From Micromonospora chaiyaphumensis (GTDB lineage Bacteria > Actinomycetota > Actinomycetes > Mycobacteriales > Micromonosporaceae), in contig NZ_FMCS01000002.1 in assembly GCF_900091435.1 (NCBI RefSeq), forward strand, positions 558,001-622,000: a stretch of 64,000 bases of DNA, in the 5' to 3' direction. Shown in pieces: positions 43,634 through 52,102 of this stretch; the first letter of the stretch is position 1, and every line of letters starts with the position of its first letter. Position numbers and translations under genes: made by a program. The notes below the pieces were generated by a model. That model did not search any database. It had not been told where the DNA came from and saw only the letters and a list, made by a program, of their open reading frames with translations.

Positions 43634-44497
43634 ATGCCCCCGAAGAACGGCTCCGGGCGCGGCAGCGGCTCGACCGCGACCACGAACCCGCCGGGCAACC
43701 AGACCCCCAACACCCCGGACATCAACGAGAGTGAGATCGCCCGGCTGAAGGTCGACCAGCTCCGCGACCGGCTGCGCCGGCGCGGCGTGACCGGCACCGC
43801 CGACATGCGCAAGGACGACCTGGTCAAGGCCCTGGTGAAGAGCATGCGCGACGGCGCCAAGAAGAGCACCTCCACCCGGGCCGGCGGTTCGTCCCGCAGC
43901 TCCTCGTCGGCGAAGAAGAGCACGTCGTCGGCGAATCCGCCGGGCAACCAGACCCCGAACACCCCCGACATCAACGAGAGCGAGATCGCCCGGCTGAAGG
44001 TCGACGAGCTGCGCAGCCGCCTGCGCGCCCGGGGTGTCGCCGGCACCTCGGACATGCACAAGCCGGAGCTGGTCGAGGCCCTGGTCAAGAGCCTGCGCGA
44101 AGCCCGCTCCCCGGGCGGCGACGGCGGGATCCGCAAGGGACCGCAGACCTCCAAGTCGATCAAGTACGCCCAGGAGGTCACCTCGGTCGACGACGAGCCG
44201 GAGCGGCCCGGCCGCAGCCTCGTCACCACCGACCACGAGGTGATCCGGCAGTGGGCCGAGGCCCGCAAGGGCGTGCCGAGCACGGTGGACGGCACCGAGC
44301 ACGACGGGCACGCAGGGGTGCTGCGCTTCGACTTCCCGAGCAACGGGCGCGAGCAGCGGCTGCGCGAGATCAGCTGGGAGGAGTGGTTCCGCACCTTCGA
44401 CGAGCGGCGGCTCAACTTCATCTACCAGGAGGAACGGTCCGACGGGAAGCAGAGCAACTTCTTCCGGCTGGAGAACCCGGACCGCGAGGACGGCTGA
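43634..44497 (+). CDS. protein with duplicated SAP/Rho-N-like motif
   Basis: A 287-aa basic protein. Two near-identical ~55-residue units (18-72 and 101-155) each contain DINESEIARLKVD, an LR-x-RLR helix, RGV and a LV-x-ALVKS helix, resembling SAP or Rho-N helix-extension-helix folds that bind nucleic acid. A Ser/Lys linker joins them. The C-terminal ~100 residues (LVTTDHEVIRQWAEARKG; EISWEEWFRTFDERRL) resemble a short domain found in actinobacterial hypothetical proteins. Probable nucleic-acid binding. ATG 43634 follows GGAAGGA. Confidence 0.75.
   Translation: MPPKNGSGRGSGSTATTNPPGNQTPNTPDINESEIARLKVDQLRDRLRRRGVTGTADMRKDDLVKALVKSMRDGAKKSTSTRAGGSSRSSSSAKKSTSSANPPGNQTPNTPDINESEIARLKVDELRSRLRARGVAGTSDMHKPELVEALVKSLREARSPGGDGGIRKGPQTSKSIKYAQEVTSVDDEPERPGRSLVTTDHEVIRQWAEARKGVPSTVDGTEHDGHAGVLRFDFPSNGREQRLREISWEEWFRTFDERRLNFIYQEERSDGKQSNFFRLENPDREDG
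43685..43849 (+). repeat. intragenic repeat unit 1 (SAP/Rho-N-like)
   Basis: First copy of the ~165-bp in-frame duplication; nearly identical to 43934-44098 over its first 75 bases, then diverging. Confidence 0.85.
43934..44098 (+). repeat. intragenic repeat unit 2 (SAP/Rho-N-like)
   Basis: Second copy, 249 bp downstream of the first and in the same frame. Confidence 0.85.
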
Positions 44498-44512
44498 CAC
44501 CCGACGACGTCG

Positions 44513-44549
44513 AAGGGCCCGGGCCGGTGTGACGGGTCCGGGCCTTTTG
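44513..44549 (+). terminator. rho-independent terminator
   Basis: A GC-rich imperfect stem (AAGGGCCCGGGCC pairing with GGGTCCGGGCCTT) followed by TTTT, 16 bp after the SAP-like gene. Confidence 0.65.
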
Positions 44550-44616
44550 CTCCGATTAGGCCCGATCGTCTGGGGTACGAATTTCGGTACGGAAGACTGA
44601 ACGACAAGGAGTGCTC

Positions 44617-45339
44617 ATGACCACGAAGGTCGAGAAGTCCATCGAAGTCGACGTACCGGTCAGCACCGCGTACAACCAGTGGACGCAGTTCGAGGAGTTC
44701 CCGCGGTTCATGGGTGGCGTGCAGGAGGTCCGCCAGCTCGACGACCGGCGGCTGCACTGGGTCGCCGAGATCGCGGGCGTGAAGCGCGAGTGGGACGCCA
44801 AGGTCCTGGAGCAGGTGCCGGACCGCAAGATCGCCTGGGCCGCCACCAGCGGCGCCACCAACGCCGGCGCCGTCCACTTCCAGCCCATCGGCACCGACCG
44901 CACCCAGGTCCAGCTCTCCCTCGAGTACGAGCCGGAGGGGCTGGTCGAGAAGGCCGGCGACAAGCTGCACCTCGTGGAGAAGCGGGCCGAGGCCGACCTG
45001 GCGAAGTTCAAGTCGTACATCGAGGGCCGGGGCGCGGAGACGGGCGCCTGGCGGGGCACCATCGACGAGGGCCGTACCCTCGGCACGCCCGGCGTGGAGC
45101 ACGCCGCGGCCTCGCGCGGCGACGACGGCAAGGCCGGCGTCTCGGGCAAGGCGGTCGCGGCCGGCGCGGTCGCCGCGGGCGCGGCAGCGGCCGGGGCCGC
45201 CGCGGTGGCCAAGCACCGCTCGGACACCGACGAGGAACCCGCCCCGGAGCCCGAGACGGGGTACGTGGTGACCGACGTCCCCGCGCAGCGGACCGGCGCC
45301 TTCCCGCCCGACCCGGCCGACCCGCGCCGCAACCTCTAG
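44617..45339 (+). CDS. SRPBCC family (polyketide-cyclase/START-like) protein
   Basis: A 240-aa protein whose first ~145 residues form an SRPBCC hot-dog-like domain (KSIEVDVPVSTAYNQWTQFEEFPRF, then KREWDAKVLEQVPDRKIAW). The remainder is low-complexity, with an Ala/Gly-rich run (about 172-200) that could be a weak membrane helix. Similar proteins are common in actinobacteria and thought to bind hydrophobic ligands. ATG 44617 follows AAGGAG; a GTG 6 bp upstream is too close to it. Confidence 0.8.
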   Translation: MTTKVEKSIEVDVPVSTAYNQWTQFEEFPRFMGGVQEVRQLDDRRLHWVAEIAGVKREWDAKVLEQVPDRKIAWAATSGATNAGAVHFQPIGTDRTQVQLSLEYEPEGLVEKAGDKLHLVEKRAEADLAKFKSYIEGRGAETGAWRGTIDEGRTLGTPGVEHAAASRGDDGKAGVSGKAVAAGAVAAGAAAAGAAAVAKHRSDTDEEPAPEPETGYVVTDVPAQRTGAFPPDPADPRRNL

Positions 45340-45359
45340 GCCTTTCACCTCCCTGCCGG

Positions 45360-45406
45360 AGCGAGCCCGGCGGGCCGGCCCCCGCGCCGTGCCCGCCGGG
45401 CTCGCT
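45360..45406 (+). terminator. terminator hairpin
   Basis: Perfect 15-bp arms (45360-45374 and 45392-45406) with a 17-nt loop after the SRPBCC gene. Confidence 0.75.
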
Positions 45407-45418
45407 TCGTGTGGCGCG

Positions 45419-45424
45419 TATCGT
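45419..45424 (+). promoter_or_regulatory. -10 box of probable leaderless GNAT promoter
   Basis: TATCGT, 8-nt spacer to GTG 45433; no ribosome site present. Confidence 0.4.
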
Positions 45425-45432
45425 TGCCGCCC

Positions 45433-46017
45433 GTGACCGACCTCGGACGACGCACACCGGAGATCACCGTCGCCACCCCGGCGGACCGCGGGCGGGTGGT
45501 CGACTCGCTGGTCGCCGCCTTCGCCGCCGACCCCGTCCTGACCCACCTCTTCCCCGATCCGGCCAGCTACCCCCGGTACGCCGCGGCCTTCTTCGGCTAC
45601 CTCTTCGACAAGCGCGTCGGGCGGGAGACGATCTGGACGATCGGCGGGGGCGCCTCGGTGGCGATCTGGGAGCCGCCCACCCCGGCGGAGTCCGGTCCGG
45701 CCGACCCGCTCGCCGCCCACCTGCCCGCCGACGCGCTGGCCCGGGTACGCGCCTACGACGAGGCCGTGCACGCCGCGCTGCCCAGCGGCCCGTTCTGGTA
45801 CCTCGGCGTGCTCGGCACCCACCCCGACAGCGCCGGCCGACGCTGGGGCCGCGCCGTCATGCGGGCCGGGCTGCAGCGGGCCGCGGCGGACGGGCTCCCG
45901 GCGGTGCTGGAGACCAGCAACCCGGGCAACGTCGAGATCTACCGCCGGGCCGGGTGGCAGGTGGTACGCGAGGTGGCCGAACCGCTGCCGACCTGGATCA
46001 TGCGGCAGCCGGCCTGA
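45433..46017 (+). CDS. GNAT family N-acetyltransferase
   Basis: A 194-aa GNAT protein: ITVATPADRGRVVDSLVAAFAADPVL at the start, acetyl-CoA loop region GTHPDSAGRRWGRAVMRAGL and ETSNPGNVEIYRRAGW at the end, as in actinobacterial Eis-unrelated single-domain GNATs. Acceptor unknown. The stop directly abuts the convergent HxlR gene stop (0-bp gap). Confidence 0.85.
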   Translation: MTDLGRRTPEITVATPADRGRVVDSLVAAFAADPVLTHLFPDPASYPRYAAAFFGYLFDKRVGRETIWTIGGGASVAIWEPPTPAESGPADPLAAHLPADALARVRAYDEAVHAALPSGPFWYLGVLGTHPDSAGRRWGRAVMRAGLQRAAADGLPAVLETSNPGNVEIYRRAGWQVVREVAEPLPTWIMRQPA

Positions 46018-46668
46018 TCAGCCCATCCTGTGCGGGAGGTGAACGCCCGCGAGGAGACGACGTACGGCCTCGGGGTCACCGGTGACGACGGCGCCGGCGG
46101 CCAGGTCGTCGCTCCCGAAGGCGGTGACGAGAGCGTCCGTCGTGGTGGCCAGGACGGCGTCCGGCTCGTCGGGCGGTTCGTGGGAGACCTCGGCGCCGGC
46201 CGGCGTGAGACGGACGCCGAACACCCCGGCGGGACCGTGGTCGCGGAGCTCGACCCGAATCGCCGCCCCGGGCTGCTCCGGCGTCGGCGCGAAGTAGGTG
46301 CGGATGCTCAGCATGGCGCTGTCCACGCTCACGAAGAGCTGTTCCGCGGTCGGCGGGGCGGCCAGTGCCCAGGTGCCGAGCGCGAGCAGGATCGGCTCCA
46401 GGTCACGACCCCAGGCGGTCAGCTCGTAGACCCGCACGTTGCCCGGTGGAGGCAGTTGCCGCCGGCGCACGACGCCCGCGTCGGCGAGCTCGCGCAGCCG
46501 GTCGGACAGTGCGTTCGGGCTCGCGGTCGGGAGCGCCTGCTGGAGGTCGGTGAACCGCTTCGGCCCGAGCAGCAGCTCGCGCACCACGAGCAGGGACCAC
46601 CGTTCACCCACGACGTCGAGGCCGCGCGCGATGCCGCAGGCCTGCCGATAGCCCCGCTGAACCGGCAT
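46018..46668 (-). CDS. HxlR family regulator with C-terminal SCP2-like domain
   Basis: A 216-aa regulator: HxlR winged helix at 1-105 (CGIARGLDVVGERWSLLVVRELL, RLRELADAGVVRRR) and a C-terminal SCP2-like ligand domain at about 110-210 (VELRDHGPAGVFGVRLTPAGAEV; VVTGDPEAVRRLLAGV). Such fusions sense lipophilic or redox ligands. ATG 46668 follows GGGGAGG. Divergent from a DUF899 gene whose promoter lies in the 56-bp gap, so control of that gene is likely. Confidence 0.85.
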   Translation of the reverse strand: MPVQRGYRQACGIARGLDVVGERWSLLVVRELLLGPKRFTDLQQALPTASPNALSDRLRELADAGVVRRRQLPPPGNVRVYELTAWGRDLEPILLALGTWALAAPPTAEQLFVSVDSAMLSIRTYFAPTPEQPGAAIRVELRDHGPAGVFGVRLTPAGAEVSHEPPDEPDAVLATTTDALVTAFGSDDLAAGAVVTGDPEAVRRLLAGVHLPHRMG

Positions 46669-46688
46669 GGAACACCTCCCCGTCGCAC

Positions 46689-46718
46689 TTGCACGCGCAT
46701 ACTAGCGGCTATTAGCGT
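46689..46718 (+). promoter_or_regulatory. promoter of DUF899 gene (leaderless)
   Basis: TTGCAC (46689-46694), 18-bp spacer, TAGCGT (46713-46718), then 6 nt to ATG 46725. A TAGCG direct repeat inside it (TAGCGGCTATTAGCG) is a candidate HxlR site. Confidence 0.6.
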
Positions 46719-46724
46719 CATAGC

Positions 46725-47471
46725 ATGCCGACACCTCCGCTCACCGACCGTGAGACCTGGCAGAAGCAGCTCGACGAACTCCGGCTGCGCGAGAAGGCAC
46801 ACACCCGCGAGGGCGACGCCATCGCGGCGGCCCGCCGGCGGCTCCCGATGGTCGAGGTCGACCCGGCCGTCCCGCTGATCGGCGCCGACGGTCCGGTGCC
46901 CCTGCTCGACGTCTTCGAGGGCCGGACCCAGCTGTTCGCGTCGTACCACATGTGGCACACCGGCAGGTCGGCAGCCGACCAGTGCGAGGGCTGCACGTTC
47001 TTCAACGGTCACCTGCTCGAACTGTCCTACCTGCACTCGCGCGACGTCACGTTCGCCGTCCTCTGCCAGGGACCGTTCGAGGAGTCGTCCCGCTACCGTG
47101 ACTTCATGGGCTGGCAGGCACCCTGGTACTCGGTGCCGGCGGATTCGGTCGGCCCTCTCCTCGCCGGGCGCGCGTTCGGGATGAAGGCGTGCTACCTGCG
47201 CCAGGGCGACCGGGTGTTCGAGACCTACTGGACCAGCGGGCGGGGCGTCGAGCCGATGGCCCCGTCGTACGGGGTGCTCGACATGACCGTCCACGGCCGC
47301 CAGGAGGACTGGGAGGACTCGCCGGAAGGCTGGCCGCGGAGGTTCCGGACCGACGGCGACCAGTTCCGGCTCGACGGGCGACCCACCTCGCAGTGGTCCC
47401 GCCTCGCCGCCGGTCGTGACGACGACCTGGGCACCACCGGGCCCGCCGGCGGCGAGCGCCACTGCCACTGA
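46725..47471 (+). CDS. DUF899 thioredoxin-like protein
   Basis: A 248-aa member of the DUF899 thioredoxin-fold family: LPMVEVDPAVPLIG, YHMWHTG, a CEGC motif (Cys87, Cys90), FMGWQAPWYSV and VFETYWTSGRGVE. The CxxC suggests a redox role; chemistry is unproven. Leaderless start behind a good promoter and facing an HxlR regulator, a frequent arrangement for this family. Confidence 0.85.
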   Translation: MPTPPLTDRETWQKQLDELRLREKAHTREGDAIAAARRRLPMVEVDPAVPLIGADGPVPLLDVFEGRTQLFASYHMWHTGRSAADQCEGCTFFNGHLLELSYLHSRDVTFAVLCQGPFEESSRYRDFMGWQAPWYSVPADSVGPLLAGRAFGMKACYLRQGDRVFETYWTSGRGVEPMAPSYGVLDMTVHGRQEDWEDSPEGWPRRFRTDGDQFRLDGRPTSQWSRLAAGRDDDLGTTGPAGGERHCH

Positions 47472-47486
47472 GACGGTCGACGACCG

Positions 47487-48260
47487 TCACAGCCTCCGGA
47501 CGCGCAGCACGCCGGTCAGCATCGGGAGCGTGAACTCGCCGTCGGCGGTCTCGGGCCGGCTCCCGAGGAAGGCTCGGACCCGGCCGAGCGCGGCCTCCCG
47601 GTCCGGCTCCGGCATCACCAGCATCCCCGCGCGGGTCGCGAGCGTCGCCACGAGCGAGTCGGCGGTGCGGCGCTGCCCGTGCGGGAACTCCGCCTGCTCC
47701 GGCGAGCCGAACCGGGCGCCCACGCCGGTCCTCGGCAGGTGCAGGCCTGCCGTCGCGGCGCGCCAACTGCTCAACGTGTCGCGCGGGCCGATGGCGGCGC
47801 TTCCGCTGACCCGTTCGAGCCCGGCAATCCAGTCGACCCGGTCGTCCATGACGTTCCACAGACCGGCCAGGACGCCACCGGGCGCGAGCACCCGGGCGAT
47901 CTCCGGGCCCGCGACGGCCATGTCGAACCAGTGCATGGCGTTGCCGGCCAGCACGGCGTCGACGGACGCGTCCGGCAGCGGGATCGCCTCGGCGCTGCCC
48001 GGCAGGGCACGGACGGCCGGCAGCGCGCGACACAACTCGGCCAGCATCGCCGGGTCGGGCTCGACCGCGACGACGTCGGCACCCAGCGCGACCAGTGTGG
48101 CGGTCAGCTTGCCGGTGCCGGCACCGAGGTCGAGCACTCGCGGGCCGGGCGCGAGCTCGAGCGCCCAGCGGGCCGCGGCCTGCGCGTAGTCCGGGCGGTG
48201 CTCGGCGTACGCGGCCGACGCCGAGCCGAACGAGGAGCTGAGAAGCAGCGATTCCTCCAC
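47487..48260 (-). CDS. class I SAM-dependent methyltransferase
   Basis: A 257-aa methyltransferase of the Methyltransf_11/25 type: SAM loop VLDLGAGTGKLTATLV, acidic residue in VVAVEPDP and ARVLAPGGVLAGLWNV after strand 5. The N-terminus (FGSASAAYAEHRPDYAQAAARW) is typical of small-molecule methylases. GTG start with TAGGGT 6 nt upstream (leaderless). Substrate unknown. Confidence 0.88.
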   Translation of the reverse strand: MEESLLLSSSFGSASAAYAEHRPDYAQAAARWALELAPGPRVLDLGAGTGKLTATLVALGADVVAVEPDPAMLAELCRALPAVRALPGSAEAIPLPDASVDAVLAGNAMHWFDMAVAGPEIARVLAPGGVLAGLWNVMDDRVDWIAGLERVSGSAAIGPRDTLSSWRAATAGLHLPRTGVGARFGSPEQAEFPHGQRRTADSLVATLATRAGMLVMPEPDREAALGRVRAFLGSRPETADGEFTLPMLTGVLRVRRL

Positions 48261-48266
48261 GCGGTC

Positions 48267-48272
48267 ACCCTA
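48267..48272 (-). promoter_or_regulatory. -10 box of leaderless methyltransferase promoter
   Basis: TAGGGT on the minus strand, 6-nt spacer to GTG 48260. Confidence 0.5.
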
Positions 48273-48375
48273 CCCACCGCGCCACAACTGCTCAGGCCGG
48301 GAAAGTCCGACCTGTCCCCGTTTGCCGCCGCGTGGGCAGGGAACGCCACGACGCGGCCGGAAGCGAGGAGGCGCG

Positions 48376-48825
48376 ATGATCGAGGTCTGCCGAACCATCC
48401 GCACCCCACCCGAGCGGATCTTCGCTGTGCTGTCGGACGGTTGGAGCTACGCCAGCTGGGTCGTCGGTGCCGCCCACATACGGGCCGTCGATGACGGCTG
48501 GCCCGCAGTGGGCACCCGGGTCCATCACCGGGTGGGCCCGTGGCCGCTGCAGATCGAGGACCGGACCGTGGTGCGGGAGATGGAGCCCAACCGTCTGCTC
48601 GAACTCGATGCGCACGCCGGTCCGCTCGGGATCGCTCGTGTCCGCCTGGCACTGGAGCCGCTATCCGCCGACACCACCCGGGTACGGATGGGCTGGCGGG
48701 CGGCCGCAGGGGTCGCCCGCTTCCTCCCGGAGGCCGCACTGGCACTGATGCTGCGCCCGCGTAACTCGGAAACACTGCACCGGGTGGAGGACATCGCCAT
48801 ACACCGGCAACTCCCCGCACCGTAG
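48376..48825 (+). CDS. SRPBCC family protein
   Basis: A 149-aa single-domain SRPBCC/polyketide-cyclase-like protein (IEVCRTIRTPPERIFAVLSDGWSYASWVVGA; the LELDAHAGPLGIARVRLALEP region forms the strand-turn-strand). ATG 48376 follows GAGGAGG, 115 bp from the divergent methyltransferase. Ligand-binding role inferred from fold only. Confidence 0.8.
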   Translation: MIEVCRTIRTPPERIFAVLSDGWSYASWVVGAAHIRAVDDGWPAVGTRVHHRVGPWPLQIEDRTVVREMEPNRLLELDAHAGPLGIARVRLALEPLSADTTRVRMGWRAAAGVARFLPEAALALMLRPRNSETLHRVEDIAIHRQLPAP

Positions 48826-48940
48826 GTCCACCGTGGCCGCCTCATCGCCGGGCCGGGTCGCCTCCGAACTCCACGGCGGTGAGCCGCCGCCGGTTCAAGG
48901 ACTCGGGCCGCCGGCGGCGTGACTGACCTCGGGAAACGGC

Positions 48941-48967
48941 GAAGCCCAGGCCTATGACCTGGGCTTC
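48941..48967 (-). terminator. tRNA-Thr terminator hairpin
   Basis: Perfect 10-bp arms (48941-48950 and 48958-48967) with a 7-nt loop, 8 bp downstream of the tRNA 3' end. Confidence 0.75.
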
Positions 48968-48974
48968 TGTGCCG

Positions 48975-49048
48975 AGCCGCCTGACGGAATCGAACCGTCG
49001 ACCTACGCATTACGAGTGCGTCGCTCTAGCCGACTGAGCTAAGGCGGC
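48975..49048 (-). tRNA. tRNA-Thr (anticodon CGT)
   Basis: The minus strand folds as a 74-nt cloverleaf. The acceptor stem GCCGCCU pairs with AGGCGGC, with U as discriminator. The D arm contains AGCTCAGTCGG, the anticodon stem is ACGCA/TGCGT around loop CTCGTAA (anticodon CGT), and the T arm is GACGG-TTCGATT-CCGTC. CCA is not encoded. Confidence 0.95.
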
Positions 49049-49168
49049 AACGATCGTCAAGTGTACGGCACACCCCGCCGGACGCCGAACGGGATCCCCC
49101 TCACCTCCGATCCGGACATCGGGGAGTTTCGGCACGTACGCGGGAGAGACTTCGCGCTCCGTCGGGAC

Positions 49169-49174
49169 TACCCT
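49169..49174 (+). promoter_or_regulatory. -10 box of leaderless metallophosphoesterase promoter
   Basis: TACCCT, 7-nt spacer to GTG 49182; no ribosome site. Confidence 0.45.
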
Positions 49175-49181
49175 GCGGCGG

Positions 49182-50918
49182 GTGAGTGACGATCACGTGC
49201 CGCCGCAGCAGCCGATCCCCGAGGCGCACCCGGGCGAGCGGGCCAGCCGACGGCCGCGCAGCCTGGACCCGCTGGAGCTGGGCTTCACCCCCCGGAAGCC
49301 GGTCCCCTGGCTCGCGCCGCTGCTGCTCATCAGCACCGGGCTCCGGACGCTGCTGGCGATGCTGTTCGGGGCGTACCTGGACAAGCGCGAGTTGCAGAAC
49401 GCGTTCGGCAACGACACGTTCCGGCAGGTGGGGCCGGACGGCGGGCTCTGGCTGGACTACGTGGCCGACCTGGGTGACGGCTTCGACGCCACGTACTCGG
49501 TGGCCTATCTGCTCGCCCAGCCGGAGCTGGAGGTGGACGGTCACCGGCTGCCCCGGGCGCAGACGCTGGTGATGGGGGGCGACCAGGTCTACCCGTCGGC
49601 GGCCTACGAGGCGTACGAGGACCGGTGCAAGGGGCCGTACCAGGCCGCGCTGCCGATCGCGCCACCGCAGCGGCCGACGCTCTTCGCGGTGCCGGGCAAC
49701 CACGACTGGTACGACGGGCTGACCGCGTTCCTGCGGCTGTTCGTGCGCTCCCGGGACCGGCACTTCGCGGGCTGGGGCACGGGCCAGTCCCGCTCGTACT
49801 TCGCGGTGGAGCTGCCGGCCGACTGGTGGCTGCTCGGCCTCGACGACCAGTCCGGGTCGTACCTGGACGACCCGCAGCTCACCTACTTCGACGAGGTCGC
49901 CCGGAAGCTGACGCCGCAGGCCAAGGTGATCCTGGCGGTACCGGCGCCGACCTGGGTCAAGGCCCACGACCATCCCACGGCCTACGACTCGATCGACTAC
50001 TTCATCCGTACGATCGTGGCGCCCACCGGCGCGCAGGTGCGGCTGCTGGTCTCGGGCGACCTGCACCACTACGCCCGCTACACCGGCCCGGAGCGTCAGT
50101 TGATCACCAGTGGGGGCGGCGGCGCCTACCTCTACCCCACCCACCAGCTGCCCGAGCGGCTGGAGGTGCCGCCGCGGGACACCCTGGCCCGCCGGTCCAG
50201 CCGCACCCGCGAGTACGAGCTGGCCGCCCGCTATCCGGACAAGGCCCGCTCCCGGCGGTACGGCTGGGGGATCTTCGCCCGGCTGCCGTTACGCAACCCG
50301 GGTTTCACCACCCTGCTGGGCACCCTGCACACGCTGCTCATGCTGGCCATGGCCGGGGTGACGGCGAACCAGGTGGGCACCACCGAGCAGCGACTGTTCA
50401 GCGTCCCGCTGGTGATCATGCTGGTGGTGACCCTCCTGAGCGCGGCGTTCTTCGCCAAGCCGCCCAGCTCCGGCGGGAAGCGGCACGCCCGGCACTGGAT
50501 CCTCGGCGTGACGCACGGGCTGGCTCACGTGGCGCTGGCCGCCGGCGGCACCTGGCTCTGGCTCCAGCTCCCGTTCTACGACTGGCCGTGGCCGCTGCCG
50601 GCGGTCGCCGCCGCCGTCCTGTACGGGCCGGTGAGCGGTCTGGTCGCCAGCCAGTTGGTGGCGCTGTACCTGCTGGTGGCCGGCTCGTTCGGGGTGAACG
50701 TCAACGAGCTCTTCGCCGGGCAGGGCATCGAGGACTCGAAGTCGTTCCTCCGCTTCCGCATCGACCCGGACGGCACCCTGACCATCTATCCGATCGCGGT
50801 CGACAAGGTCTCCCACGCCTGGCAGCTCAACCCCGACCAGTCCCAAACCGCGAGCTGGATCCTCCCCAAGTCCCCCCTGACCCCCCGCCTGGCCGAACCC
50901 CCCATCGTCCTCCGCTGA
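49182..50918 (+). CDS. membrane-anchored calcineurin-like metallophosphoesterase
   Basis: A 578-aa protein. Residues 45-70 are a hydrophobic segment. The central part (about 90-330) is a metallophosphoesterase with metal-site motifs GGDQVYPS, PGNHDWYDG and SGDLHHYARY and an upstream DLGDG. The C-terminal ~180 residues contain about five hydrophobic helices and a short cytosolic tail. Substrate unknown; a cell-envelope phosphoester is plausible. Leaderless GTG start. It ends before a large palindromic repeat. Confidence 0.82.
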   Translation: MSDDHVPPQQPIPEAHPGERASRRPRSLDPLELGFTPRKPVPWLAPLLLISTGLRTLLAMLFGAYLDKRELQNAFGNDTFRQVGPDGGLWLDYVADLGDGFDATYSVAYLLAQPELEVDGHRLPRAQTLVMGGDQVYPSAAYEAYEDRCKGPYQAALPIAPPQRPTLFAVPGNHDWYDGLTAFLRLFVRSRDRHFAGWGTGQSRSYFAVELPADWWLLGLDDQSGSYLDDPQLTYFDEVARKLTPQAKVILAVPAPTWVKAHDHPTAYDSIDYFIRTIVAPTGAQVRLLVSGDLHHYARYTGPERQLITSGGGGAYLYPTHQLPERLEVPPRDTLARRSSRTREYELAARYPDKARSRRYGWGIFARLPLRNPGFTTLLGTLHTLLMLAMAGVTANQVGTTEQRLFSVPLVIMLVVTLLSAAFFAKPPSSGGKRHARHWILGVTHGLAHVALAAGGTWLWLQLPFYDWPWPLPAVAAAVLYGPVSGLVASQLVALYLLVAGSFGVNVNELFAGQGIEDSKSFLRFRIDPDGTLTIYPIAVDKVSHAWQLNPDQSQTASWILPKSPLTPRLAEPPIVLR

Positions 50919-50938
50919 CCGGACCGAGCCCCCGAGCA

Positions 50939-51003
50939 GCGTTGATCATGAAGTTAGCGGCACGGAGAGAGATCAAAATCGCCGCTAACTTCATGATCAA
51001 CGC
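50939..51003. repeat. long perfect inverted repeat (23-bp arms)
   Basis: Arms 50939-50961 and 50981-51003 are perfect reverse complements around a 19-nt A-rich loop. The arms are far less GC-rich than surroundings and contain TTGATCATGAAGTTAGCG. It lies between convergent genes and resembles dispersed palindromic repeats known in Micromonospora genomes; it may also terminate both transcripts. Confidence 0.85.
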
Positions 51004-51049
51004 GGGAGGACAGCCGGAGACCGGCCGGAACCCGGCGGGATGGGGGCGG

Positions 51050-51886
51050 TCAGGAATAGTGCTGGTCGTGGGCCTGGCGGGGGGCGCAGACCGATGCGCG
51101 GCTGCATGAGCAGCGGGACCCGTCGGCGTCGAGGCGGACCGTGACCGAGTCGCGGGGGACGCTGTGGCCGACGACCTTGCCCTCGCCCTCCGGGGTGGAG
51201 ACGCGGCTGCCGATGGCCGGCGCGGACTCCTGGAACCGCTGGTAGAGCGGGTGCTCGTACTTCAGGCAGCACATCAGCCGGCCGCACGCGCCGGAGATGC
51301 GCAGCGGGTTGAGCGGCAGATCCTGGTCCTTGGCCATCCGGATGGTGACCGGCTCGAAGTCGGTGAGGAAGGTCGCGCAGCACAGGTCCCGCCCGCAGGA
51401 ACCGATGCCGCCCTGCACCCGGGCCGAGTCCCGGGCGGAGAGCTGGCGCAGCTCGACCCGGCAGTGCAGGGTCGCCCCCAGGTCGCGCACGAGGGAGCGG
51501 AAGTCGACCCGGTGCGGCGCGGTGAAGTAGACGATCGTCCGGTCGCTGCCCGTCTCCGGGGTGGCGAAGACGTGGTCGATCGCCACCACCTTCATGGGCA
51601 GGCCGTGCTCGCGGATCAGCCGCTTGGCGGCCACCTTGGCGTCGGCCTTGCGCCGGCGCAGCAGCTCGTCGCGGCGCAGGTCCTCGTCACCGGCCAGGCC
51701 GGCCAGCCGGGGGAAGCCCTCGGTGTCCTCGCTGACCCACTGCGCCGCCCAGACGCACTCGGCCACCTCGGGCCCGTCGTCGGTGGGCACCAGCACCTTG
51801 TCGCCCACCTGCGGGCGCAGCTCACCGGGATCCAGGTAGAAGAGGCGCCCGTACCGGTTGAAGCTGACCGCGCAGAGCATGCCCAT
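51050..51886 (-). CDS. ricT: RicT (YaaT/PSP1-domain) protein
   Basis: A 278-aa PSP1-family protein. In Bacillus its homologue belongs to the iron-sulfur RicAFT complex affecting RNA processing and development. Cysteine clusters SCGRDLCCATF and ACGRLMCCLKYE, the putative Fe-S ligands, are present, and a further CSCSRASVC lies near the end. ATG 51886 is 6 nt after TAGGGT (leaderless). It lies upstream of neither ricA nor ricF here, so partners are elsewhere or absent. holB and tmk nearby match the yaaT neighbourhood of firmicutes. Confidence 0.88.
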   Translation of the reverse strand: MGMLCAVSFNRYGRLFYLDPGELRPQVGDKVLVPTDDGPEVAECVWAAQWVSEDTEGFPRLAGLAGDEDLRRDELLRRRKADAKVAAKRLIREHGLPMKVVAIDHVFATPETGSDRTIVYFTAPHRVDFRSLVRDLGATLHCRVELRQLSARDSARVQGGIGSCGRDLCCATFLTDFEPVTIRMAKDQDLPLNPLRISGACGRLMCCLKYEHPLYQRFQESAPAIGSRVSTPEGEGKVVGHSVPRDSVTVRLDADGSRCSCSRASVCAPRQAHDQHYS

Positions 51887-51892
51887 GCCACC

Positions 51893-51898
51893 ACCCTA
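51893..51898 (-). promoter_or_regulatory. -10 box of leaderless ricT promoter
   Basis: TAGGGT on the minus strand, 6-nt spacer to ATG 51886. Confidence 0.5.
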
Positions 51899-52102
51899 CG
51901 ACCTTCTCCGGGTTCCGGGACGGCCGCCCGTCGCCGTCCGGTCACCCGCCGCAGCGATCCATGTTTGTCGACTCGACCGAACCGGAGCCGACCCCTCGTG
52001 CCGTGATCCTCGCCCGGACGGTTGAAACATGAGTCGGCTACGGGACAAACGGCCGTCGACCGCGTTGAGTGAAGCCAGACCTGCGGGGGGTGCAGGGGAA
52101 GG

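Noticed and set aside
41254..43734. 826-aa open frame antisense to the acyltransferase
   Set aside because: No recognisable fold; dominated by Arg/Gly/Asp/His repeats typical of antisense frames in high-GC DNA.
48975..49048. tRNA-Thr as an integration (att) site for a mobile island
   Set aside because: No integrase and no repeated 3' tRNA segment nearby; flanking genes are ordinary.
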